From the NCBI GenBank assembly GCA_043784065.1, contig JAYVYR010000038.1, forward strand, positions 1-10,310: a DNA stretch of 10,310 bases, in the 5' to 3' direction. Under the pieces are notes generated by a model, which was given only the letters and a program-made list of their open reading frames with translations, was not told the DNA's origin and did not search any database. Made by a program: the position numbers and the translations under genes. Below are positions 5,057 to 10,310 of the stretch, piece after piece; the stretch's first letter is position 1, and each line of letters begins with the position of its first letter. Origin of the DNA: Bog-756 sp043784065. Its GTDB lineage: Bacteria; Actinomycetota; Acidimicrobiia; Acidimicrobiales; RAAP-2.

Positions 5057-7056
5057 TCGGTCGGCGTTTCGGGCTGGACCAGGTCGGTGTCCGGGGGGCC
5101 GTCGGCAGCGGCAGGCGCGGTGACGCCCACCAGTACAGGGTCACCCAAATCGGCCACAGCCTGGGCATCGTGCTCGCTGTAGTGGTACGGGTCGTTGAGG
5201 ACCACCGGGATCCGTTCAAAGTTGTAATACGGCACCGGGTTGGCCGTCTGCCATTCGAGGCCGAGGGAATCCCACGGGTTAGCCGGGGACGGCGTCGGCT
5301 TGATGAAGATCGACCACACGAAGTTGGCGATGAACACCAGGAACGAGGCACCGAGGAAGAACGCACTGATCGACGAGAAGTCGTTCAGCGTCTGCAGGTT
5401 CTGCTGGTATTCGAACACCCGTCGGGGCTGGCCGAGAAGACCGATCAGGAACATGGGGAAGAACGTCAGGTTGAAGAAGACGAACATCCCCAAAAAGTGG
5501 ATCTGGCCCAACTTCTTGTTCATGGTCTTGCCGGTCATCTTCGGTAACCAGAAGTAGAGGCCTCCAAAGAAGGCGAAGATGAGCCCGCCCATGATCGTGT
5601 AGTGGAAGTGGGACAGGACGAAGAACCCCCCGTGCACGGTCACGTTGACCGGAACGTCGGACAGGAACACACCGGTCACCCCGCCGATCAGGAAGTTGAA
5701 GAAGACGGCCAGTGCGAACAGCATCGGAACCTCGAAGCGGATCTTCGCCTTGTACAGCGTCCCCATGCCGACCAGGAAGATGAACCCTGTCGGAATGGAG
5801 ATCAACTCTGTCGTCAGCATGAACAGCGGACGCATGTCCGGGTTGATGCCGCTCTGGAAGAGATGGTGCTGCCACACGAAGAACGACAGCAGGGCCACAC
5901 CGATCATCCCGGCCGCCGCTACCTTGTAGGCGAACAGCGGCTTACGGGTGAACACCGGCAGGATTTCGGCGACGATGCCGAATCCGGGCAGCGCCATGAT
6001 GTAGACCTCGGGGTGGCCGAAGAACCAGAAGAGGTTCTGCCACAGGTATGAGCTGCCGCCATGCTCCGTCACGTAGAACGCGGTCTGGGCAGTGTGGTCG
6101 AGGATTCCGAAGAGGCCGGCAGCGACCAGGGTCGGAGTGGCCAGGGTCAGCAAGGCGCAGGTGGCCAGGATCGACCACACGAAGATCGGCACCCGGCTCC
6201 AGGTCATGCCCGGTGCCCGGTAGTTGACGATGGTGACAGCCAGGTTGAATCCAGCAGCCATCATGCCCAGGCCGATGAGGGCGAAGCCGACGAGGTAGGA
6301 GATGATGCCGCCACCCGCCTGGGTCTGGAGCGGGGCGTAGCCTGTCCATCCGGTCGGGAACCCCCCGTAAGGGAAGGCGGTGAGGATTACGAGATAACCG
6401 GCGCTGAAGACCCAGAAGCTGAATGCCTCGATGCGGGGAAAGGCCGTCCGGCGGGCACCGATCATCAGCGGGACGAGCCAATTCCCCAGCGGTCCCACGA
6501 CCACGGAAGTGGCCATCATCATCATGATGGTTCCGTGCTCGCTGACGATGGCGATGTAGGTGCCGGGGCCGAAGACGTGGCTGGTCGGCGTGAGGAGTTC
6601 GGTGCGGATGGCCATTGCCAGAAGCCCACCGGTGAAGAGGAACATCAGCACGCCTATCACGTACTGCATTCCCACGACCTTGTGGTCAGCGGTATATCGG
6701 AAGTACTTGGTCCAACTGGTGGTCTCCGTCTCCGGTGACGGTTGTTTGCCGATGAGCTTGGCCAACGGGTAGTTCAGGACACCGATGCCGAACATCCATC
6801 CGAGTGCCCCGAGGACGAGCGCACCGGTGTTGGCGATCGCGTTGACACCCGAGTTGGCCACGTAGGTATATCCGCTGGCCACCATGTTTCCGAGCCAGTG
6901 TCCGAGCAGGTATCCGAGGACGGCGCCGATGATGGCCGTGCCCAAATGTTGGCTCAGCCAGCCAGGGCGAGCCGGGAGATTCTGGAACCAGCCGGAGGCC
7001 GGCGGAGTCGGGTCGGGATAGACGACCTCGGTGTCGCGTTCGGCGATGACGGTCAT
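5053..7056 (-). CDS. ctaD: cytochrome c oxidase subunit I, divergent proton channels
   Basis: This 667-residue catalytic subunit reduces O2 to water. Ligands are intact: heme a H174 and H485, heme a3 H483, CuB H348/H397/H398, and the cross-linking tyrosine Y352 in HPEVY, with E350 of the A1 type. The propionate arginines are R545/R546. Aligned by eye to Paracoccus subunit I, several proton-path residues differ: D124 is R203 (GARRTAFPR), N131 is E210, S291 is A363, K354 is I426 (PTGFIF), and Mg-site D404 is G476 (VHGG). About 115 residues precede the first standard helix and include two extra hydrophobic segments (about 37-61 and 77-103), suggesting 14 rather than 12 helices. The start is fixed by a GGAGGT box six bases upstream. 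The frame runs further 5' but overlaps ctaC. Confidence 0.95.
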   Translation of the reverse strand: MTVIAERDTEVVYPDPTPPASGWFQNLPARPGWLSQHLGTAIIGAVLGYLLGHWLGNMVASGYTYVANSGVNAIANTGALVLGALGWMFGIGVLNYPLAKLIGKQPSPETETTSWTKYFRYTADHKVVGMQYVIGVLMFLFTGGLLAMAIRTELLTPTSHVFGPGTYIAIVSEHGTIMMMMATSVVVGPLGNWLVPLMIGARRTAFPRIEAFSFWVFSAGYLVILTAFPYGGFPTGWTGYAPLQTQAGGGIISYLVGFALIGLGMMAAGFNLAVTIVNYRAPGMTWSRVPIFVWSILATCALLTLATPTLVAAGLFGILDHTAQTAFYVTEHGGSSYLWQNLFWFFGHPEVYIMALPGFGIVAEILPVFTRKPLFAYKVAAAGMIGVALLSFFVWQHHLFQSGINPDMRPLFMLTTELISIPTGFIFLVGMGTLYKAKIRFEVPMLFALAVFFNFLIGGVTGVFLSDVPVNVTVHGGFFVLSHFHYTIMGGLIFAFFGGLYFWLPKMTGKTMNKKLGQIHFLGMFVFFNLTFFPMFLIGLLGQPRRVFEYQQNLQTLNDFSSISAFFLGASFLVFIANFVWSIFIKPTPSPANPWDSLGLEWQTANPVPYYNFERIPVVLNDPYHYSEHDAQAVADLGDPVLVGVTAPAAADGPPDTDLVQPETPTE

Positions 7057-7109
7057 CGGGCGACCTCCGCTGTAGTGGTTCTGTTCATCTGCATCAGGTG
7101 GACGTTCAC
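7053..7109 (-). CDS. 18-residue ORF bridging ctaC and ctaD
   Basis: A GTG at 7109 overlaps the ctaC stop in GTGA. The 18-codon frame (MNVHLMQMNRTTTAEVAR) ends in a TGA overlapping the ctaD ATG in ATGA, and the GGAGGT ribosome site of ctaD lies within it. Both junctions have the 4-bp overlap used by the real genes of this window. It has no hydrophobic segment and is unlike any small oxidase subunit. The simplest reading is a coupling ORF that carries ribosomes from ctaC to ctaD. It could also be chance, because the ctaD ribosome site alone is strong. Confidence 0.35.
   Translation of the reverse strand: MNVHLMQMNRTTTAEVAR
7063..7068 (-). promoter_or_regulatory. ribosome binding site of ctaD
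   Basis: GGAGGT on the minus strand lies six bases before the ATG at 7056. It decides the start of subunit I over longer in-frame alternatives that would overlap ctaC. Confidence 0.85.
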
Positions 7110-8071
7110 GAGGCCGGCTGCTTTGCTCCATAGATCTCGGAAGGGCTGTAGGGCACGACCGTGTCGTTGTAATAGCCACCACCGGCACCGTTGGCGTCGG
7201 GCACGTAGGTCCATGCGAAGGGCGGGAGCAGCTTCGTGTTTGAGGCATTGGCCAGCTCGGTCGCCTTCGCCCAACTCTCGAACTGGTCCTTAGTGACCAC
7301 CTTGCCATAGTTGTACATGGCCCCGTGCCACAGGCCGCAGAGCTCGCTGCACCGGACGGTGAAGGCACCGGTGGCCCGTGTGGAGGTGAAAGCGATGTTG
7401 TCGACCTGCGGGTTGGCGTCGGCCTTGACGCTGAGCTGGTACGCCCAGAAACTGTGGATCACGTCGAGCGAGGTGACGTGGAAGGCGATGGTGGTATCGG
7501 CCGGCAGCAGTAGCTGCTGGGACTCGAAACCGCCGAACGTCGGGTAGCGGTAGGTGAACTTCCACTGCTGGCCGATGACCTGGACGGGCAGGATGTGGGC
7601 CGAAGTCGGGGTCCACACCGGGTTGGGGCCCTCGCCACCGCCGGATCCGTTGTTGGCGACCAATTCGACAGTCCCGAACCCTGCCAGAAGGACCACGATG
7701 ACCGACGTGATCGCGATCCAGCCTGCCTGCACGCCCAGATGGCCCCGCGCCACCTCTCCACCGACGGGGTCGGCGGCCCTCGATGCCCGCCACGTGACCA
7801 TCGAATACCCGAGGTACACCCAGACACCGATGAGTACCGGTAGTGCGATCACCATCAGGATGTTGAAGTCGGATTGGTTCTGCTCCGCCGTCGAGCTCAT
7901 CGTGCCCGGCGGTACGTGGGGCCCGACGAGGAAGTAGAAGGCCACGACGGCGATGGCCGACAGCACCAGCCAGATGGCGACCATCCGGACGAAGTGGCGT
8001 GGCTCTGCGGTCCCCACGGTGGGAGCGATGGGCGAACCTTCGGCGGTGTCGACCGGGGCGGTGTCGCTCAT
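7106..8071 (-). CDS. ctaC: cytochrome c oxidase subunit II with CuA site
   Basis: This 321-residue subunit accepts electrons from cytochrome c through the dinuclear CuA centre. All CuA ligands are visible: H206 in DVIHSFW, then CSELCGLWHGAM with C241, E243 (backbone and Mg-site position), C245, H249 and M252. The QQWKFTYRYP strand is the usual aromatic electron-entry patch. Three hydrophobic segments are present (about 29-51, 69-94 and 116-137) where two are standard. There is no lipobox and no fused cytochrome c domain. The ATG at 8071 overlaps the stop of the upstream cupredoxin gene in ATGA. The C-terminus continues about 70 residues past the CuA loop and is Gly/Tyr-rich. Confidence 0.93.
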   Translation of the reverse strand: MSDTAPVDTAEGSPIAPTVGTAEPRHFVRMVAIWLVLSAIAVVAFYFLVGPHVPPGTMSSTAEQNQSDFNILMVIALPVLIGVWVYLGYSMVTWRASRAADPVGGEVARGHLGVQAGWIAITSVIVVLLAGFGTVELVANNGSGGGEGPNPVWTPTSAHILPVQVIGQQWKFTYRYPTFGGFESQQLLLPADTTIAFHVTSLDVIHSFWAYQLSVKADANPQVDNIAFTSTRATGAFTVRCSELCGLWHGAMYNYGKVVTKDQFESWAKATELANASNTKLLPPFAWTYVPDANGAGGGYYNDTVVPYSPSEIYGAKQPAS

Positions 8072-8745
8072 GCCGTCACGTCCAGGAAGCCACCCATGTA
8101 GTTGGCGTTGCTCATCGGTCCCCCGTTTCCGAACAGGTAGCCCAGTCCGCAGGGCACGAAGCACTGCCAGGGGTATTCACCCGGGCCAGGGGTCGTGAAC
8201 GACACCTTGATAGTGTTGCTCACGCTGCTGGAGTCGCAGGGTGCAAGGCTGCAGATGTTGCTGGCCGTGGAGGAGACGCCAACCAATGGGACACTGATCC
8301 CCAGCGTCGGTATGGCGAACGTGTGGCCGACCCCGTTGCCGCTGTTGGAGTCGTAGAACGAAATCGGCTGCCCGTTCAGGACCTCGACCCCCCCAGCAAC
8401 TCCGTGGACCTGGCCCCAGTTCTGGTTGCGGAGCGCGCTGCCCGAGTCGTACTGGTGGATCGTCATGTTGATCGTCGTGTGGGCCGGTACCTTCCACGCC
8501 GTGTCATGGATCCACTGACCGTCCGGTGCCTGGACCATATAGGAGACCCAGGTGGGATGGGGCCCGAAGCCGATCTGCCCGAACGTCTGCACAGTCAGGT
8601 TGACCGGCGCTCCGGGCGGCTGGGCCGAAGTGAAGTCGACGACACCCGACTGCGGCATCAGATAGGTGCCCACTGTGTAGATAACGAGCACCACCGCGGC
8701 GGCAAGCAGCACGATGAATGTGGTCAGCCGTCCTCCGAATGACAT
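8068..8745 (-). CDS. membrane-anchored cupredoxin with CuA-like CxxxC motif
   Basis: This 225-residue protein has one N-terminal membrane helix (about 7-29) and an outward beta-rich domain of cupredoxin type. GVGHTFAIPTLGISVPL (H141) corresponds to the first copper histidine region of subunit II and blue copper proteins. Near the C-terminus, GEYPWQCFVPCG has C195 and C199 spaced as in CuA, but where CuA has its second histidine there is a tyrosine; M211 and M217 follow in the NGGPM and YMGGFLDV segments. A further pair, C165 and C170, lies between. It could be a mononuclear blue copper protein, an unusual CuA variant or a disulfide-stabilised structural subunit. A GGAGG box five bases before the ATG makes it the likely first gene of the oxidase operon; ctaC follows by a 4-bp overlap. 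Confidence 0.85.
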   Translation of the reverse strand: MSFGGRLTTFIVLLAAAVVLVIYTVGTYLMPQSGVVDFTSAQPPGAPVNLTVQTFGQIGFGPHPTWVSYMVQAPDGQWIHDTAWKVPAHTTINMTIHQYDSGSALRNQNWGQVHGVAGGVEVLNGQPISFYDSNSGNGVGHTFAIPTLGISVPLVGVSSTASNICSLAPCDSSSVSNTIKVSFTTPGPGEYPWQCFVPCGLGYLFGNGGPMSNANYMGGFLDVTA

Positions 8746-8750
8746 GGCAT

Positions 8751-8755
8751 CCTCC
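8751..8755 (-). promoter_or_regulatory. ribosome binding site of the cupredoxin gene
   Basis: GGAGG on the minus strand lies five bases before the ATG at 8745 and fixes the start of the first gene of the oxidase operon. Confidence 0.8.
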
Positions 8756-8862
8756 CCAACATTACGTCGCCCTGATCGATACAGCCGATCGCCTACGGAA
8801 ACTTTTCAGTGAACAGATGAGTACCGTAGCCTGTTGTTGGCTAGCAGCGGTGATTCGGTGTG

Positions 8863-8887
8863 CAGGCGGAGCTGGCGGCCCCGCCTG
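8863..8887. terminator. 10-bp imperfect hairpin between ctaG and the oxidase operon
   Basis: CAGGCGGAGC (8863-8872) and GCCCCGCCTG (8878-8887) form a stem of ten pairs with one A-C mismatch around a 5-nt loop. It lies about 100 bases past the ctaG stop and upstream of the oxidase operon. No T-run follows on either strand. It may be a terminator, an attenuator or a regulator site. Confidence 0.4.
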
Positions 8888-8985
8888 AGGGGCAAGCTAG
8901 GTCTGAACAACCACGCGGTCAAGTTCTTCCGCTCCACCACCCGCAAGCTGCGCCGGACTCGTCGGGACAGACGTCTGCGGACGGC

Positions 8986-9906
8986 TCAGCCGACGCCTCC
9001 GGTCTTCGCCTTGGGACTGCGGAACTCTTCGGGTGTCGGAGCGGGACCCCTACCGGTCAGGCGGTCGAGCGCGTTGGATACCGACCCGTCGGCGTCGATA
9101 GCCCGCTTGAACACCACCACCAGTGCCGGCACGGCCCAGAAGTCACCGCACACCCAGAGAATTGCCGCACCGATCTGCTGGCCGGCGAAGGGTGCCAGCG
9201 TGACCCCGGGTAGATGTGCATACGTCGGGTACCAACTCGTTGTGGTGAAGATGCTCAACGCCATGGCTAGTAGGAACATCACCACGTTGGTCGAGATGAT
9301 GGCGCCGGCCTGCCAGATCGGGCTGGTCTGCGGGCGCATCGGGTGGGACGGAATGATCTGGAGCCAGAACAGCACGCCGGTGATGAAGAAGCTGCCGTGC
9401 ATCAGCCAGATGTGGGCGGCCTGGTTCCGCTCCGACCAGTCGAACAGGGCGGGTGCGTGCCAGATCAGCATCACCGCGTTGAACGACAGAAGGGCGAACC
9501 ACGGGTTCCTCAGCCCCTGTCCAACGGCCCGCAGGGCGCGAGCCCAGGCGCCGAGCAGGAAGAACCGGCCGACCTTGCGTCGGGCTCCCACCGGCAGGGC
9601 GAACAGCAGCGGGACCCAGGGAGCGCCTACCACGATGAGGATCGGCGCGTAGAAGGCGATGAGCAGGTGCTCGGCCATGTGGACGAAGAAATACCTGCTG
9701 GCCCAGTAGTCGATTGGAGATTCGACAGCGACCAGCAGCAGTCCTAGGCCGCCGTAGAAGACAAGCGAGTGGATCCGGCGGCGACGATTGCGGGCCGGGA
9801 CCGACCGCAACCGGAGCCGGGCCAGCCCGATCTCGTGGGCCACGACGACTGCCACCACGATGAGGAGGAAGGGGTCGAACGACCAGTTGTCGGTGACGTA
9901 GTGCAC
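8986..9906 (-). CDS. ctaG: CtaG, cytochrome c oxidase assembly factor (caa3_CtaG type)
   Basis: This 306-residue polytopic membrane protein belongs to the caa3_CtaG family, thought to help assemble the CuB site of oxidase subunit I. The conserved signatures are all present: HMAEHLLIAFYAP...GAPW with H76 and H80, WHAPALFDW with H150, HIWLMHGSFFITGVLFWLQII with H165 and H170, and the C-terminal AGQQIGAAILWVCGDFW helix. The GTG start at 9906 has an AGGAG box seven bases upstream. An in-frame ATG at 10029 would add 41 residues of hydrophilic, Pro/Ala/Cys-containing sequence and is less likely. It lies upstream of the oxidase operon on the same strand but is separated by 240 bp and a hairpin, so it may be transcribed separately. 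Confidence 0.9.
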   Translation of the reverse strand: MHYVTDNWSFDPFLLIVVAVVVAHEIGLARLRLRSVPARNRRRRIHSLVFYGGLGLLLVAVESPIDYWASRYFFVHMAEHLLIAFYAPILIVVGAPWVPLLFALPVGARRKVGRFFLLGAWARALRAVGQGLRNPWFALLSFNAVMLIWHAPALFDWSERNQAAHIWLMHGSFFITGVLFWLQIIPSHPMRPQTSPIWQAGAIISTNVVMFLLAMALSIFTTTSWYPTYAHLPGVTLAPFAGQQIGAAILWVCGDFWAVPALVVVFKRAIDADGSVSNALDRLTGRGPAPTPEEFRSPKAKTGGVG

Positions 9907-10158
9907 GGGCGGTCTCCTGGGCCCCGCGGTTGGGGCTGACGTCGAGACGTTACCTCCCCAGTTCGCAGGGCAACGAGCCCTGTCGCACTGCTCACTCCCG
10001 GCGGCCACGTCGCCGTCGTGCACTGCCATCGCTGTCGCACCTTTCCAGCGCTCCGGCCCCAGCGCAGTGGTTCAGCCCGAGCTTCCGCCCCCTGCCGCGG
10101 TGCTCCGATACTGGATGGGAACGGCCAGCACTTGGCGGCGTGTCCATTCCCCCGAGGC
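9907..10158. other. region upstream of ctaG, probable leader and promoter
   Basis: This 252-bp stretch carries the AGGAG ribosome site of ctaG (9914-9918) and a perfect inverted repeat at 9966-9982. Open frames cross it on both strands but none has a convincing start, ribosome site or recognisable product. The frame in phase with ctaG stays open back to an ATG at 10029. Confidence 0.45.
9966..9982. repeat. perfect inverted repeat upstream of ctaG
   Basis: CAGGGC (9966-9971) and GCCCTG (9977-9982) flank a 5-nt spacer, about 60 bases upstream of the ctaG GTG. It could be an operator or leader hairpin, or an accident of GC-rich sequence. Confidence 0.35.
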
Positions 10159-10310
10159 CTACGCATCGACAGTCAGCGTCGACTCCGTGGGGATCAGCGT
10201 GCTATCAGTGCCAGTCGGTCCGGCGACAACCACCGTGGTCCCCGCCGGCAACACCGGAAGCGTCGTCCATGGCAGGCCTGGGGTGGTGGTGTAGGCAGTC
10301 CCGTGGCTAG
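10159..10310 (-). CDS. possible 3' end of a minus-strand gene (partial)
   Basis: A minus-strand frame is open from the window edge to a TAG at 10159-10161 and encodes 49 residues. They are rich in Thr, Pro, Val and Gly (for example YTTTPGLPWTTLPVLPAGT and a final TESTLTVDA), like the tail of a secreted or wall-linked protein. Third-position GC is about 78%, in keeping with coding sequence, but the opposite strand scores almost the same, so the strand is not certain. It would lie upstream of ctaG on the same strand. Confidence 0.35.
   Translation of the reverse strand, partial: SHGTAYTTTPGLPWTTLPVLPAGTTVVVAGPTGTDSTLIPTESTLTVDA

Larger units (their letters stand above)
8746..8985. other. spacer between ctaG and the oxidase operon
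   Basis: This 240-bp spacer should contain the operon promoter on the minus strand and the end of the ctaG transcript. I find no convincing -35/-10 pair. It holds the hairpin at 8863-8887. A plus-strand frame through it reads as a very basic peptide and continues antisense to ctaG, so I do not call it a gene. Confidence 0.5.

Noticed and set aside
5170..6738. Long plus-strand open frames opposite ctaD
   Set aside because: They are antisense to a well-supported subunit I gene, give charged low-complexity peptides without domains, and lack ribosome sites. They arise from the codon bias of GC-rich DNA.
8834..9652. Plus-strand frame of 272 codons opposite ctaG
   Set aside because: Most of it is antisense to ctaG, whose histidine motifs are clear. 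The product is basic with no recognisable domain.
9907..10029. 41-residue N-terminal extension of CtaG from ATG 10029
   Set aside because: The GTG at 9906 has a good AGGAG site and gives the normal family N-terminus. The extension has no family similarity that I recognise.
10067..10294. Plus-strand 75-codon frame starting at GTG 10067
   Set aside because: It has no ribosome site and a low-complexity product. It lies opposite a partial minus-strand frame with similar codon statistics, so neither is certain; the minus frame fits the direction of the neighbours better.
1..10310. CRISPR array, tRNA/rRNA genes, insertion sequences or attachment sites
   Set aside because: No spaced repeat array, tRNA-like cloverleaf, terminal inverted repeats or transposase/integrase motifs were seen. 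The tandem repeats present are short coding or spacer microsatellites.

Overview
The window is GC-rich, densely packed bacterial DNA. Codon use, GTG starts and the overall style point to an actinobacterium. An Acidimicrobiia-like lineage is a guess from gene order and protein flavour, not proven. No rRNA, tRNA, transposase, CRISPR array or phage gene was seen. The theme is aerobic respiration: an aa3-type cytochrome c oxidase operon with copper-handling and assembly genes on both sides.

Layout. (1) Positions 1-79 hold the 3' end of a plus-strand gene, probably the sensor kinase KdpD, overlapping kdpE (76-777), the OmpR-family regulator of potassium uptake. (2) A plus-strand operon (966-3171) encodes a membrane-anchored TlpA-like thioredoxin, a SCO1/SenC copper chaperone and an unrecognised single-pass membrane protein, joined by 4-bp ATGA overlaps. 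(3) A 151-bp convergent spacer carries a 14-bp tandem repeat and two hairpins. (4) A minus-strand cluster, read from 8745 down to 3323, encodes a membrane-bound cupredoxin, oxidase subunit II (ctaC), an 18-codon ORF, subunit I (ctaD), subunit III (ctaE), a 38-residue membrane protein and a degenerate CtaG-like protein. (5) Upstream on the same strand lies a CtaG with its histidines intact (8986-9906). (6) The right edge may hold the 3' end of another minus-strand gene.

How they fit. SCO1 and TlpA proteins in other bacteria deliver copper to, and reduce the cysteines of, the CuA site of subunit II. CtaG proteins serve the CuB site of subunit I. The plus operon therefore looks like the maturation kit for the oxidase encoded opposite it.

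What stands out. Subunit I keeps every heme and CuB ligand and the HPEVY motif. By hand alignment to the Paracoccus enzyme it lacks the D-channel aspartate (Arg here), the K-channel lysine (Ile here) and the Mg-site aspartate (Gly here), and it has a roughly 115-residue N-terminal extension with two extra membrane segments. A cupredoxin with a CuA-like CxxxC but no second histidine precedes subunit II. Two very small ORFs are embedded in the operon. The second CtaG homologue has lost its conserved histidines. Together these suggest a divergent heme-copper oxidase with a non-standard proton route and extra small or copper-binding components.
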